64,000 nucleotides of DNA, from NCBI RefSeq assembly GCF_000482505.1, contig NZ_AXVL01000005.1, forward strand, positions 62,001 to 126,000. Direction: 5' to 3'. This stretch comes from Leptotrichia trevisanii DSM 22070. GTDB taxonomy: Bacteria; Fusobacteriota; Fusobacteriia; Fusobacteriales; Leptotrichiaceae. A program made the position numbers and the translations under genes. The notes beneath the pieces were generated by a model. It was not told the origin of the DNA. It saw only the letters and a program-made list of their open reading frames with translations, and ran no database searches. Position 1 is the first letter of the stretch. Each line of letters starts with the position of its first letter. Positions 7,419-17,527 of the stretch are shown here, piece after piece.

Positions 7419-9815
7419 ATGCTGATTTCGTTGAACTGGTTAAAGCAGTATATAGATTTAGATGGAATAGAAATAAATGAAATGGAAAATGCCCTTACTA
7501 TGATTGGGCAGGAAGTGGAAAAAATCGAGGTGCTGGGGGAAAACTTGGAAAATGTTGCAACGGCACATATTATTGAAAAGGAGATGCATCCTGATTCGGA
7601 TCATTTGACGATTTGTAAAGTGGATAATGGGAAGGAAATTTTGCAGGTTGTATGTGGTGCATCTAATCATAAGGCTGGGGATAAGGTTGTTTTAGCACAG
7701 GTTGGAGCAAAACTGGCTGAAGACTTTGTTATTAAAAAAGGGAAGATAAGAGGAGTGGAATCAAATGGAATGCTTTGTTCAGAAGAAGAACTGAATATTG
7801 GTAAGGATTCTGACGGGATTATGATTTTACCTCAAGATACACCTGCCGGAATACCAATGAAGGAATATTTGGGAATTAATGATACTGTGTTTGAGCTGGA
7901 AATTACGCCAAATCGTCCTGATTGTTTATCGCATATTGGGATTGCAAGAGAACTGGGGGCTTATTACGGGAAGGAAGTTAAATATCCTAGTTTTGTGATA
8001 AATACTGAAAATAGCGAAAAAACTGCTGACAATATTTCAGTTGAAATTGCAGACAGCAATTTGGCAAAAAGATATGTGGCTAGAATTATTAAAAATGTGA
8101 CGGTTAAGGACAGTCCAAAATGGCTTAAGGAAAGAGTAGAATCTATTGGAATCAGAAGTATTAATAATATTGTAGATGCTTCAAATTTTGTGATGATGGA
8201 ACTTAATCAGCCTAATCATGCTTTTGACCTTGATAAAATTGAAGGTGGAAAGATTGTTGTGAGAGCAGGGCTTGAAAACGAAAAACTGGTTACGCTTGAT
8301 GAGCAGGAAAGAGAGTTAAATAGTGATGATATTGTAATTTCGGATGGAGTGAAAGCCGTAGCACTTGGTGGTGTAATGGGCGGAGAAAATTCACAAATTA
8401 CTGAAAATACCAAAAATATCCTTCTAGAAGTGGCAAACTTTAACTCGCAAAATGTCAGAAAAACTTCAAGAAGATTGACTTTATCAAGTGATTCTTCATA
8501 TAGATTTGAAAGAAGAGTGGACGAGGAAAATGCGGTTAATGTGATAAATAGACTTGCAAACTTGATTCAGGAAGTAGCAGGTGGAGAAATATTGGCTGGA
8601 GCTGTTGATAATTATCCTGTTCCTTATGAGAAAAAGTCTGCTGAACTTAATTTTGAAAGACTGAACCGTTTCGTTGGAAAAGTAATTCCTCGTGAAACTG
8701 TTGTTGGAATTTTAACTAGACTTGAAATTGAAGTTGTAGATAATGGAGAAACTTTGACATTGACTGCACCAAGTTACCGTGACGATTTGGAAAATGAGCA
8801 GGACTACTTTGAAGAAATTATCAGAATGTATGGTTTTGACAATATCGAAAACATTTTGCCAAAACTGGATATTAGCGAACAGCCAGTTATTGACACAACA
8901 AAACTTTCTACGCAGGTAAAACTTATTTCGGCAAATGCAGGACTGAAGGAAGTTATCAACTACAGCTTTGTGCCAAAAGATGCGATGGAAAAAATAAAAT
9001 ATACAGTTGCACAGGAAAAACTGATTGATGTGTTAAAACCAATTACAGAGGATTTTGTAACATTGCGTCCGACATTGCTTTACAGCCTTATCAAAAACGC
9101 AAAGGACAATATTAACAGAAATGTTTCAAATATTAGATTCTTTGAAGTGAGCAGAACTTTTGAAAAATCCGAAGAATTGGCAAAAGAAGAAGTGAAATTG
9201 GGAATAATTCTGGCTGGAGAAAACGACAAGACATTGTGGAATCCAAAACCTGTTCCTTACGATTTTTACGATTTGAAGGGAATTGTAGAAGAAATCTTTA
9301 CACAGCTTAAATTCAATAACTATATGATAAAACGTTCTGAGCAAAGTCAGTTCCACCCTGGACGTTCAGTTGATGTGTTTGTGGGACGTGAATTAATTGG
9401 AAGCTTTGGAGAAATTCATCCAGATGTGCTGGAAAACTTTGACTTAGGGAAAACATCTGTTCTAGTTGGAGAATTTAACATTGACTTGATTCAGAAATAT
9501 ATTGGTAAAAAGGTAAATTATCAAGGAATTGTAAAATATCCGGCAGTTCCAAGAGATTTTGCATTCGTTATGAAGGAAGAAATCCTAGTTGGAGATGTAT
9601 TAAAAACAATTCAGAAAGTTGACAAGAAAATAGAAAAAGTGGAACTGTTTGATATTTATCAAGGAGTTGGAGTGCTGCCTGGAATGAAGAGCGTGGCAAT
9701 CAGCGTGGTGTTAAGAGATAAGAATAAAACGCTGGAAGAAAAGGAAATTATTGATATTTCCAATAAAATTGTGGCTAAGGTTGAGAAGGACTATGGTGCA
9801 GTTTTAAGACAATAA
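7419..9815 (+). CDS. pheT: Phenylalanyl-tRNA synthetase beta subunit
   Basis: 798 residues, normal length for PheT. Domains in order: the N-terminal B1 region with an EMAP/Trbp111-type tRNA-binding fold (about 40-150, VCGASNHKAGDKVVLAQVGA), the B3/B4 editing module (about 210-385, with LDEQERELNSDDIVISDG and ALGGVMGGENS), a B5 domain (about 400-470), a catalytic-like core and the C-terminal FDX-ACB anticodon-binding domain (about 705-798, KYPAVPRDFAFVM). Start ATG follows AAGGAG. It forms the alpha2-beta2 enzyme with PheS encoded 2.8 kb upstream. Confidence 0.97.
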   Translation: MLISLNWLKQYIDLDGIEINEMENALTMIGQEVEKIEVLGENLENVATAHIIEKEMHPDSDHLTICKVDNGKEILQVVCGASNHKAGDKVVLAQVGAKLAEDFVIKKGKIRGVESNGMLCSEEELNIGKDSDGIMILPQDTPAGIPMKEYLGINDTVFELEITPNRPDCLSHIGIARELGAYYGKEVKYPSFVINTENSEKTADNISVEIADSNLAKRYVARIIKNVTVKDSPKWLKERVESIGIRSINNIVDASNFVMMELNQPNHAFDLDKIEGGKIVVRAGLENEKLVTLDEQERELNSDDIVISDGVKAVALGGVMGGENSQITENTKNILLEVANFNSQNVRKTSRRLTLSSDSSYRFERRVDEENAVNVINRLANLIQEVAGGEILAGAVDNYPVPYEKKSAELNFERLNRFVGKVIPRETVVGILTRLEIEVVDNGETLTLTAPSYRDDLENEQDYFEEIIRMYGFDNIENILPKLDISEQPVIDTTKLSTQVKLISANAGLKEVINYSFVPKDAMEKIKYTVAQEKLIDVLKPITEDFVTLRPTLLYSLIKNAKDNINRNVSNIRFFEVSRTFEKSEELAKEEVKLGIILAGENDKTLWNPKPVPYDFYDLKGIVEEIFTQLKFNNYMIKRSEQSQFHPGRSVDVFVGRELIGSFGEIHPDVLENFDLGKTSVLVGEFNIDLIQKYIGKKVNYQGIVKYPAVPRDFAFVMKEEILVGDVLKTIQKVDKKIEKVELFDIYQGVGVLPGMKSVAISVVLRDKNKTLEEKEIIDISNKIVAKVEKDYGAVLRQ

Positions 9816-9845
9816 AAATTATTATGAATTTATGAGGTGATTGCT

Positions 9846-10313
9846 ATGAAAAATAAAAAATTAAAAATAATAATTTCATTAATTGTCTGTGTTATTTTTA
9901 CAGCATGTGGTAAATCACAAAATTCTAATAAAAATATTTATGAATACAAAACAAAATATGTAGGCGACAATTCTAAAGTAATAAATATTTTATCAAATTT
10001 AAAATATCCCAAGGAAACAAGCTATAATTCTGTACAAATTTTGTCGGAAAAAGAGCCTTATGGAATACTTGTGAAATTAAATACAAATTCTGGAAAAATT
10101 TCTGAAAAAAATGATTTTCTTAAGAATACAGTTGTAATGTTTGCTTTGATTGAAAATTTATCATTTGTAAAATATACAGATGTTTCAGATGATAAAATTA
10201 TAGCCGAATTTACGAGAGATGAAATTGATAATTACTTGAAGGCTGAAGTGAATAAAAATACTAAAGAAATTGGGATGAATAAAAAGGAATTTATAAAATA
10301 TTTGAATGAATAA
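9846..10313 (+). CDS. Small predicted lipoprotein, unknown function
   Basis: 155 residues beginning with a Lys-rich n-region, a hydrophobic stretch (IIISLIVCVIF) and the lipobox FTAC, so it should be acylated at Cys and anchored in the membrane. The mature part is hydrophilic, with no motif I recognise. I chose the ATG six bases after GAGGTG over the upstream in-frame GTG at 9837, which overlaps that ribosome site. It follows pheT by 30 bases and may be cotranscribed. Confidence 0.7.
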   Translation: MKNKKLKIIISLIVCVIFTACGKSQNSNKNIYEYKTKYVGDNSKVINILSNLKYPKETSYNSVQILSEKEPYGILVKLNTNSGKISEKNDFLKNTVVMFALIENLSFVKYTDVSDDKIIAEFTRDEIDNYLKAEVNKNTKEIGMNKKEFIKYLNE

Positions 10314-10347
10314 AAGTTACAAATTTTAAAAAAGAGGGGGAATTGAG

Positions 10348-10842
10348 GTGTTAAAAATAGTAACATTGCCATTTGACGAGAAAATGGAAGAATTTGAGCA
10401 AAAAAAATTGGAAAGGGTGCTAGGAGATGTTCAAATGGTGAAGTATCAGGCTGAACTGGTAAAAATTGAGGGGAAATATTACTGGACGGTTTTTGTTGAA
10501 TGTGAAAAAATTGAAAAGGTTAATAAAAATTCTGGAAAAGATAATTTTACACAAGATGTGAAAGAATTTAAAGAAACTAATAAAAATTATATGGAATATT
10601 TGACAGAAGATGAAATGGAACTATACAAGATATTAAAAGAATGGCGGGCAGGAGAAGCACAACTTTTGGGCTATCCGCCATATATCATTGCTTCAAATCA
10701 GCTTTTGGTGAATATTGCAAAAACTAATCCTAAAAACATTGAAGAACTTTCCCAGTTAAAGGGAATGGGAAAACGGAAAGTCAGGGATTATGGGGAAGAA
10801 ATTTTACTGATTCTGGAAAATTTTTATGATATGAAAATTTAA
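10348..10842 (+). CDS. HRDC-domain protein
   Basis: 164 residues with a GTG start 7 bases after AGAGGGGG. Residues about 90-160 form an HRDC domain (LYKILKEWRAGEAQLLGYPP, then ELSQLKGMGKRKVRDYGEEI), the helical nucleic-acid-binding module of RecQ and RNase D. The first 85 residues are unassigned and include strands such as YYWTVFVECEKIE. No helicase or nuclease domain accompanies it. A role in nucleic-acid binding is inferred from the domain only. Confidence 0.8.
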   Translation: MLKIVTLPFDEKMEEFEQKKLERVLGDVQMVKYQAELVKIEGKYYWTVFVECEKIEKVNKNSGKDNFTQDVKEFKETNKNYMEYLTEDEMELYKILKEWRAGEAQLLGYPPYIIASNQLLVNIAKTNPKNIEELSQLKGMGKRKVRDYGEEILLILENFYDMKI

Positions 10843-10914
10843 TTTAGAAAAAACTTAAAAACATTAAGGAAAAATCTACAATTTTATTTATGTCCAAGAT
10901 TTTGAGTACAATTC

Positions 10915-10956
10915 AAAAAATACACCTCTTTCATTTTTGATTGAGGTATTTTTTTA
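10915..10956. terminator. Bidirectional terminator between convergent HRDC gene and pncB
   Basis: AAAAAATACACCTC pairs with GAGGTATTTTTT (two-base bulge) over a short loop, with A- and T-runs on both sides. The pncB stop codon lies in its right arm. Confidence 0.65.
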
Positions 10957-12342
10957 TTTACATATTTTTTTTGTTTTCAAAAGTTCCCTTTTCAAATTCT
11001 CCAATTTTTCTGACAATTTCACTCTCTTCACTTTCAACTTCTCACCATATACTTTTTTCACAAAGGACAAATTGCTGTCATAATACTCCTTTGCCTTTTT
11101 CAAGTCTAGCAATTCATAATTTTCTACAATTTTTTCACCATCTGAAATATAATCAATTGTTAATTTTTTAATATTTCCTGTATCTTCCAGCTTTTCGTCT
11201 TCTAGTGCTATAACATCATAAAAATCATTGTTTTTATAAACTCTATATAAATCCTTATTTCCCGGTAATGATGTTTTCCCGCTTTCATCGGAAATTTTCA
11301 TTACGTTATTTTCATTGATTTTAGCCATTTTGTAAACTGTGCTTATTGCTCTTTCAGGTAATGCTATGGCATCTCCCACTCCAAATATATCTACTTTTGC
11401 ATTATTTTTTATCAATGTTCTTATTTTTTTTTCATCAAGTCCACTTGTTAATACAATTTTTGCCTTATAAAGTCCATTTTTATCAAGGATTCTTCTACAT
11501 TCCTTCGATAGTTTCTCCAAATTCCCTGAATCTATCCTTATCCCATACATTCCTTCATATTCATCATTTATGCCATTGTCCTTAAATGCCCTCACAGCAC
11601 TGATTATTCCGCTCTCAAGAGTATTATAAGTGTCAATTAGCATTATAAGTGCCTGATTTTTGTTTCTGTACATCTTTATAAAAGCATCAAAGGCCTTGTA
11701 TTCAGCATTTTCTCCCATTCCAAAAGTCTGGATAAAGCCGTGTGTCATTGTTCCTGTGCTTTTCAAATCATAAAAATATTCTGCCGCAAGATTTGAGTGG
11801 GATATACAGCCTGCCACATAGCTGGCCTTTGTCATTGTCATCGCCGCTTCAAATCCTGCCGTCCTTCTTGTCCCAAACGAAAGCACTCCCCTACCCTCAG
11901 CCGCCAGCACAATTTTGGAAGTGACTGTTGCCGCAAGCGTCTGATAATGAAGAATATTCAAAATAGGAGTTTCAATAATTTTACCCTGTATAAGCGGAGC
12001 AGTAACTGTCAATATCGGCTCATTTGAAAATACAATCTCTCCATCTCTCACTCCTTTTATTGTACCTGTAAACTTCATATTGGCAATATATTCGATAAAA
12101 TCAGCATTATCAAATATTTTTGACAAATATTTCTTCTTATCTTCGCAAGAAGTTTCGTTAAGTATCTCAATAAGCCCAAGAACATCAGATATTCCATACA
12201 CCACAGCATAGTCATTTTCCTTTTTTGTACGCAAAAACACATCAAAAGCTGCAATTTTATTTTGCATATTATTTTTTAGATAAATCTCACTTTCTGTGTA
12301 CTGGTATCTGTCTGAATTTAAAAATTTAAAAAATTTTTCCAT
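10954..12342 (-). CDS. pncB: Nicotinate phosphoribosyltransferase
   Basis: Makes nicotinate mononucleotide from nicotinate and PRPP in NAD salvage. The 462-residue protein shows the type II phosphoribosyltransferase signatures SFGTRRTAGFEAAM, SHSNLAAEYF, GTMTHGFIQTF, LIDTYNTLESGI, GIRIDSGNLEKLS and DIFGVGDAIA. The C-terminal 60 residues are basic and probably variable. Ribosome site GAGG precedes the ATG. It is a separate unit, convergent with the HRDC gene and downstream of the eut operon terminator. Confidence 0.94.
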   Translation of the reverse strand: MEKFFKFLNSDRYQYTESEIYLKNNMQNKIAAFDVFLRTKKENDYAVVYGISDVLGLIEILNETSCEDKKKYLSKIFDNADFIEYIANMKFTGTIKGVRDGEIVFSNEPILTVTAPLIQGKIIETPILNILHYQTLAATVTSKIVLAAEGRGVLSFGTRRTAGFEAAMTMTKASYVAGCISHSNLAAEYFYDLKSTGTMTHGFIQTFGMGENAEYKAFDAFIKMYRNKNQALIMLIDTYNTLESGIISAVRAFKDNGINDEYEGMYGIRIDSGNLEKLSKECRRILDKNGLYKAKIVLTSGLDEKKIRTLIKNNAKVDIFGVGDAIALPERAISTVYKMAKINENNVMKISDESGKTSLPGNKDLYRVYKNNDFYDVIALEDEKLEDTGNIKKLTIDYISDGEKIVENYELLDLKKAKEYYDSNLSFVKKVYGEKLKVKRVKLSEKLENLKRELLKTKKICK

Positions 12343-12375
12343 AATTAACCTCGTTTTATATTTTTTCTAAAATAA

Positions 12376-12413
12376 GTAAAGAGGCTGTTATTATCATATC
12401 ATTTTACAGCCTC
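12376..12413 (-). terminator. Terminator of the eut operon
   Basis: On the minus strand GAGGCTGT and ACAGCCTC pair (extended by AAA/TTT) across a 17-base loop, followed by TTTACTTATTTT. It lies just after eutQ and before pncB. Confidence 0.7.
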
Positions 12414-12436
12414 TATCTTTAGGGGTATTTATTTTC

Positions 12437-12898
12437 TTATTTACAAGTATCTTCCCAATTTGCAGGATAAACTACATATATAAATCTTGCAAAGTTTGGT
12501 GCACTAAATGTTATTTTGGAATCTTTAGGAATTAAAATAACATCCCCTCTATTTCCTGTAACTTTGTTACCATCTATTATAATTTCCAATGTTCCATCTA
12601 TTATGTAGTCAATTTCATCATATCTCAAAGTCCAGTCAAAAGCGGATTCTTCCATTTCCATTACTCCGCATCCCAATCTTCCACTTTCCTCTATTGTAAA
12701 CACATCTGTCAAAAATACCTTAGCATTTGGATTTCCTGTATCAAATCTTTTAGGCTTTACAGTAGGAATCTTAACAACTCCAACTCCACTTTTATCAATA
12801 TGTTTTTCAAATCCTCCAACTTTCCTGTTTAATTCTTCCTGCACCACTTTTCTAAGTATTTTTTCCAATGTTTCCCTGTCTAAATTTTTTAAATCCAT
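12437..12898 (-). CDS. eutQ: EutQ-type cupin, ethanolamine utilisation
   Basis: 153 residues starting at the ATG after GGGAGGAAAAA; an upstream in-frame start lacks a ribosome site. The C-terminal 100 residues are the EutQ cupin (VFLTDVFTIEESGRLGCGVM, DEIDYIIDGTLEIIIDG, GDVILIPKDSKI). EutQ is linked to acetate-kinase activity and microcompartment assembly in enteric bacteria. The N-terminal helix LDRETLEKILRKVVQEELNR is amphipathic and resembles an encapsulation peptide. Last gene of the operon. Confidence 0.92.
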   Translation of the reverse strand: MDLKNLDRETLEKILRKVVQEELNRKVGGFEKHIDKSGVGVVKIPTVKPKRFDTGNPNAKVFLTDVFTIEESGRLGCGVMEMEESAFDWTLRYDEIDYIIDGTLEIIIDGNKVTGNRGDVILIPKDSKITFSAPNFARFIYVVYPANWEDTCK

Positions 12899-13016
12899 TT
12901 TTTCCTCCCAAGTCCTTTTATTAATTTTTAGGAACAAATAATCTTGTTTGTTTATTTCTTGTCTGAATCAATGTCCTCATGTCTTTTACCAAGTCTTCAG
13001 GCTTTCTTTTAATAAA

Positions 13017-14120
13017 CTATTTTGTTGTTTCCTTTTTACAGAACAATATTTTTGCTACCAATATCGCTGTTACTCCTGCCACTAATTTTCCAACTATCAT
13101 CGGAAAAATCATTTGAGTAAATCTTTCTCCATTTAATTCAAATCCAGCTGTAAATCCTAAATGATCTCCAAACACAAATGCCGCACTTACTGCAAAAGCA
13201 ATATTCATTACTTTCCCATTTGCATCCATATCTTTTAAAATTCCAAACATCGGAATATTGTTAGCCAAAGTTGCAACTAATCCAGCCGCTCCAGCTTCAT
13301 TCATTCCAAGTCCTTTTCCTAATACTTCCAGCGGTTTTCCAAATACTTTTGTAATAAAATGAACCAATGGATATGCTCCAGCCAGCACTATCGCAATTGC
13401 TCCAACTGTTCCTAAACCATCTTTTATCGAAGCCATTCCAGGAATTACTACAAACCCTGTTAATTCTTGAATTATAGCTGCCACCAACCCTATTGTAATT
13501 ATAGTTACTACTGCCTGTCCAAAAACGGCAAATCCTTTTGTCATTTTTTCAGGTATGAAAATTAATCCTAAAATAATTAATGCTGCAACAATTATTATTG
13601 GTATCAAATTGACTAAAATCAATCCTATCGGAAATCCAGCCACTATTCCACCTGCAAGCACTCCTAATGGTATTGTAGTAATTCCAGCCAAAATACCTTT
13701 TGCCAAATAAGGTTTATCTTCCTTTTGAATTATCCCCAACGCTACCGGTATTGTAAACACGATAGTTGGCCCCATCATAGAACCTAGTATAAACGCTGCC
13801 AATCTCCCCGCTTCAGGATTTTTAGCCATTCCTAATGCAAGTGGTGCTCCTCCCATATCATTTGCAAGAAGTGTTGTCGCAAACATTGCAGGATCTGCCC
13901 CTAATACTGAATAAATCGGCCCTACTACTGGTGTCAAAAGATTTCCTAAAACTGGTGCTAAAGAAATAATCCCAACCATGGCAACTGCAAGTGAACCCAT
14001 AGCCATTATCCCTTCTTCAAATTTTTCACCATACCCCAGTTTGTTTCCAAATATCTTATCTATTCCACCTATTGCCATAAAAATAGTCATAATAATAATT
14101 ATTATTTTATCTATTCCCAT
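13017..14120 (-). CDS. eutH: Ethanolamine permease EutH
   Basis: 367 residues of a polytopic inner-membrane protein with about ten hydrophobic segments, a known ethanolamine uptake facilitator family. Family features include AMGSLAVAMVGIISLAPVL, GADPAMFATTLLANDMGGAP and NEAGAAGLVATLANNIPMF. The start follows GGGAGGA by 7 bases; the longer frame from 14144 includes that ribosome site. It is preceded by a 355-base untranslated gap with a possible attenuator. After its TAG stop the same frame stays open for 28 more codons (see findings). Confidence 0.94.
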   Translation of the reverse strand: MGIDKIIIIIMTIFMAIGGIDKIFGNKLGYGEKFEEGIMAMGSLAVAMVGIISLAPVLGNLLTPVVGPIYSVLGADPAMFATTLLANDMGGAPLALGMAKNPEAGRLAAFILGSMMGPTIVFTIPVALGIIQKEDKPYLAKGILAGITTIPLGVLAGGIVAGFPIGLILVNLIPIIIVAALIILGLIFIPEKMTKGFAVFGQAVVTIITIGLVAAIIQELTGFVVIPGMASIKDGLGTVGAIAIVLAGAYPLVHFITKVFGKPLEVLGKGLGMNEAGAAGLVATLANNIPMFGILKDMDANGKVMNIAFAVSAAFVFGDHLGFTAGFELNGERFTQMIFPMIVGKLVAGVTAILVAKILFCKKETTK

Positions 14121-14304
14121 TTTACATTCCTCCCAAATTTTCATTTAATTTTTTTATTTTAAACGAAAATACTCAAAATTATGTTTATACAAGATTACTT
14201 CCCATAAAATATCTTTTAGTTGCATTATCTCCCAATCATGCAGAAGTTCTAATAATAAAAATACAAGTAAAGTTATATTTATAGGAACCTTTTCCAAAAT
14301 ATTT

Positions 14305-14393
14305 TAGAAAAATATAGAATTGCCTAACCAAAATAATTTTTTACCTAATGGAAAAATAGTATTATAAATTTACAAGGCAATTCTATTTATTGC
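14305..14393 (-). promoter_or_regulatory. Possible attenuator between eutL and eutH
   Basis: Within the 355-base gap 14121-14475, minus strand, ATAGAATTGCCT (14386-14375) pairs with AGGCAATTCTAT (14325-14314) over 12 bp and is followed by ATTTTTCT, a good terminator despite a 49-base loop. An alternative hairpin, GCAAT (14393-14389) with ATTGC (14381-14377), uses part of the same left arm, so the two are mutually exclusive. This could set eutH and eutQ expression apart from the upstream genes. The structures are visible; regulation is inferred. Confidence 0.5.
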
Positions 14394-14410
14394 TCAATCC
14401 TTTTCAAAAT

Positions 14411-14447
14411 CAAACAGTCATAACTTTTTCAAGTCTGGTTTTAAAGT
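14411..14447 (-). repeat. Conserved non-coding segment, copy 1 (before eutH)
   Basis: On the minus strand this 37-base segment, ending AAAAGTTATGACTGTTTG, is about 80 percent identical to 22232-22197 before eutG. Both contain an ACTTT ... AAAGT pairing. Shared only between two intergenic gaps of the same operon, it may be a regulatory RNA element. Confidence 0.5.
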
Positions 14448-14475
14448 GATTTCACCATAATTAATGATTTGTTCA

Positions 14476-15129
14476 TTAATAAGTCAATGGATTGTCTGCC
14501 ACAGATTTTACGGCTTCTGCAAACGCATCACACGCAGCCTTGCATGCAGACTGACTTCCTGTCAAAAGTCCTCCACCAAAGTTTGTTTCTGAAGGTGGCC
14601 CATAAAATGCAACTAATCTCACGTCAGCAGCTTTTAATGCAACATCCAGAGCATACATTGCTTCAAGTGGCGGTGCAATTAAGTACGCCAGCGATTCCCC
14701 TTCTTCAATTCCTGCTATTTTTGATAAATAAGTTCCTGTTCTTGATACACAGTGTGCATAGTAAGCAATGCTGTCATCATCATTTGCACTTATAAATGCA
14801 CCTTCGTTTTCAATAAAGTCAACTGCCGCAGCAAGTCCGCTTTTTACTTCCGCAGGAGTAGGTCCCGACAAGATTCCTATTACTTCTCCAGCCAGTTTTG
14901 TATTTGCATTTGCAGCCCCACCATAGAATGATTTTCCATAAGCCACGTCAACAACGGCTTTTTTCGTAGCTTCATCCAATGCTGTGTAAGTAACGTCATC
15001 GCAGTCTGCAGTTATAATACCTATACTTCTATGCTCATCAGGTAATTCCAGCTCTTTAGCCATATCTCTGTCCACATTCGGAATTAATCTCACAGCTAAT
15101 ACATTAGCCTTTAGTCTATCGCCTTTCAT
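14476..15129 (-). CDS. eutL: Microcompartment shell protein EutL
   Basis: 217 residues; EutL is a tandem-BMC trimer that tiles the ethanolamine microcompartment shell and can open a central pore. Family segments include LPDEHRSIGIITADCDDVTYTALDEATK, SFYGGAANANTKLAGEVIGIL and FYGPPSETNFGGGLLTGSQSACK. I chose the ATG after AGGAGG; the frame upstream from 15168 has no ribosome site. It lies between eutC and the eutH leader. Confidence 0.95.
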   Translation of the reverse strand: MKGDRLKANVLAVRLIPNVDRDMAKELELPDEHRSIGIITADCDDVTYTALDEATKKAVVDVAYGKSFYGGAANANTKLAGEVIGILSGPTPAEVKSGLAAAVDFIENEGAFISANDDDSIAYYAHCVSRTGTYLSKIAGIEEGESLAYLIAPPLEAMYALDVALKAADVRLVAFYGPPSETNFGGGLLTGSQSACKAACDAFAEAVKSVADNPLTY

Positions 15130-15191
15130 TGTTCCTCCTAAAAATGTTAATTTTATTTTTATTCTCAAAGTTCGGTTTATTTAAGTTATTT

Positions 15192-16118
15192 TTACAATTT
15201 CAAGTCCTGTCCACTTGCTTTTGCGTCAATTATTTTCTTAATCAGTGTTGCAACGTGCGCCCCCGCTTCTGATGATGGAGTTCCGTCCTTGTGAATATTT
15301 GACACAACTGTTCTTTTTGCTTCAGAAATTCCTGGACGAGCCTTGTAAGTAATGTAGGCGCTCATACTTTCCGCAGTTGTAAGTCCTGGACGCTCTCCAA
15401 TTAATATGCACACAACATCAGCGTTCAGGATTTCTCCAACGTGATCTCCCGCTCCAACTCTTCCATATTTGATAAAGAACGGTGTTCCTGTGTCAATTCC
15501 ATATCCTTTAAGCCCGTTTAACAATGCAGGAATTATATTTTTAGCATTCGCTTCAATCGCAGTTGAACTTAGCCCGTCTGACAACAATATTTGAACTGTC
15601 GGATTCTTTTTACATTTTTCCTCTATGGTTTTTATTCCTTCCTGTGAAATTTTTCTACCCAAGTCAGGACGAGTTATATATTGATCTCTACTTTCACATT
15701 CTGTAGTAATTTCAAATAACCCAAGTTCATCGAGAAACTCTGTTGGAACATCATTAAATACAGCATCCTGTGCAGCTGCGTGATCTGCCCGTAGTCTTAG
15801 CAGAACCTCCGTCTTCATTCTTGTTCCAGCTCTTCCAATTCCCAGTCTTGCAGATGTCTTTTGTTTTAATTTCATATATTCTTCCCTGTCTTCAGGATTA
15901 TCCACAAGCATTTGATCCTTAATATTTATTTGTCCAACATCTCTTACTTCCCCATTTACAATATGTGGATTATCAACTGATTCACTTCCACTTTCCATAT
16001 AAGTTGAACTTGTACTCACAATTGGTGCTTTTTCTTCCATAGTTGTCGATGGTTCGTCTATTTTTATTTCACCTATTATTTTTTCAATTACATCCCTTAG
16101 TTCTCTTTCTGATAACAT
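15192..16118 (-). CDS. eutC: Ethanolamine ammonia-lyase small subunit
   Basis: 308 residues; binds EutB to form the adenosylcobalamin-dependent lyase that splits ethanolamine into acetaldehyde and ammonia inside the microcompartment. Typical segments are [63 protein letters not shown] and [26 protein letters not shown]. The first 20 residues ([19 protein letters not shown]) form an amphipathic helix like a shell-targeting peptide, followed by a 60-residue polar linker. Confidence 0.96.
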   Translation of the reverse strand: MLSERELRDVIEKIIGEIKIDEPSTTMEEKAPIVSTSSTYMESGSESVDNPHIVNGEVRDVGQINIKDQMLVDNPEDREEYMKLKQKTSARLGIGRAGTRMKTEVLLRLRADHAAAQDAVFNDVPTEFLDELGLFEITTECESRDQYITRPDLGRKISQEGIKTIEEKCKKNPTVQILLSDGLSSTAIEANAKNIIPALLNGLKGYGIDTGTPFFIKYGRVGAGDHVGEILNADVVCILIGERPGLTTAESMSAYITYKARPGISEAKRTVVSNIHKDGTPSSEAGAHVATLIKKIIDAKASGQDLKL

Positions 16119-16131
16119 TGATTTTTCCTCC

Positions 16132-17496
16132 CTATTTTAAGAAAATTGAAGCATCTCCAGCTCTATCTGTAAGTTTTCCATCTTTCATTATTCCCATTTT
16201 TTCCAGCCATTTTTCAAAAGGTTTTATTGGACGTCTGTTGCACAAATCTCTTAATGTGGCGTCATCGTGGTAGGAAGATGTCTGATAGTTAAGCATGATG
16301 TCATCTCCTGCTGGAATAGCCATAAAATAGTTACATCCTGCAACTGTCAATAATATTTTCAAGTTTTCAATATCATTCTGATCCGCTTTCATATGGTTAG
16401 TGTAACAGGCATCAACTCCCATTGAAATTCCTGTAAGTTTACCCATAAAATGATCTTCAAGTCCAGCTCTTATTACTTGTTTACTGTTGTAAAGATATTC
16501 TGGCCCGATAAATCCAACAACTGTATTTACGATAAATGGATCAAATTTTTTGGCAAATCCGTAACATCTTGCTTCCATTGTAACCTGATCGCATCCGTGA
16601 TGTGCGTCTGACGACAACTCTGAACCTTGTCCTGTTTCAAAGTACATTACGTTAGGCCCTGTAGCTGTTCCGTGTTTTAAAGCCAATTCTCTTGCTTCCT
16701 GAATCATATCCCCAGTTATACCAAATGCTTCATTTCCTTTTTGAGAACCTGCAATACTTTGGAAAATCAAGTCTGTTGGAGCCCCTCTTCTAACTGCCTC
16801 CATTTGCGTAGTTACGTGAGCCAGTACACAAATTTGTGTAGGAATTTGCCATTTAGTCTTTATTTCGTGAAATCTTTGCAAGACTCTCATAACGCTGTCA
16901 ACACTGTCATCAACTGGATTTAATCCCAAAAGAGCATCTCCTTGCCCAAAACTGAGCCCTTCGTAAGTTGATAACATAATTCCATCTGGATCATCTGTTG
17001 TATGGTTAGGCTGCAATCTTGTAGCAAGTATTCCTTCCCCACCTATTTCAGTATTACAGAATTTTTTAATTCTTATTTTGCTTGCTCCCTGAATAAGATC
17101 CATATTGCTCATAAATTTAGCAACTGCCGCCACCATTTCACTTGTAAGCCCTTTGCTTATTCTTTTTATATCGTCCCCTGTCGTATGTGAATCCAAAATC
17201 CATTCTCTTAATTCACTTACAGTCCAGTTTTTTATTTCTCCAAAAATTTTTTCATTTACAGCGTCCTGTATAATTCTTGTAACTTCATCTTCTTCATAAG
17301 GTACCGCTGGATTATTTCTCAAATCCGCCAATGTCAATTCAGCTAATACGGCTTTGGCAGCTACTCTTTCTTCCGCTGTGCTTGCACTTACTCCAGCAAG
17401 TTCATCTCCTGATCTAAATTCACTTGCTTTATTCTGCACATCTTTTACAGATTTAAATTCATACGTATGTCCAAATAATTTAGTTTTTAATACCAT
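16132..17496 (-). CDS. eutB: Ethanolamine ammonia-lyase large subunit
   Basis: 454 residues, the usual length of the catalytic TIM-barrel subunit. Conserved segments are [92 protein letters not shown] and [17 protein letters not shown]. With EutC it forms the B12-dependent lyase; EutA reactivates it. It is preceded by eutA and followed 13 bases later by eutC. Confidence 0.97.
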   Translation of the reverse strand: MVLKTKLFGHTYEFKSVKDVQNKASEFRSGDELAGVSASTAEERVAAKAVLAELTLADLRNNPAVPYEEDEVTRIIQDAVNEKIFGEIKNWTVSELREWILDSHTTGDDIKRISKGLTSEMVAAVAKFMSNMDLIQGASKIRIKKFCNTEIGGEGILATRLQPNHTTDDPDGIMLSTYEGLSFGQGDALLGLNPVDDSVDSVMRVLQRFHEIKTKWQIPTQICVLAHVTTQMEAVRRGAPTDLIFQSIAGSQKGNEAFGITGDMIQEARELALKHGTATGPNVMYFETGQGSELSSDAHHGCDQVTMEARCYGFAKKFDPFIVNTVVGFIGPEYLYNSKQVIRAGLEDHFMGKLTGISMGVDACYTNHMKADQNDIENLKILLTVAGCNYFMAIPAGDDIMLNYQTSSYHDDATLRDLCNRRPIKPFEKWLEKMGIMKDGKLTDRAGDASIFLK

Positions 17497-17527
17497 TGTT
17501 ACATGCCACCTCTCTAAATTTTTTTAT

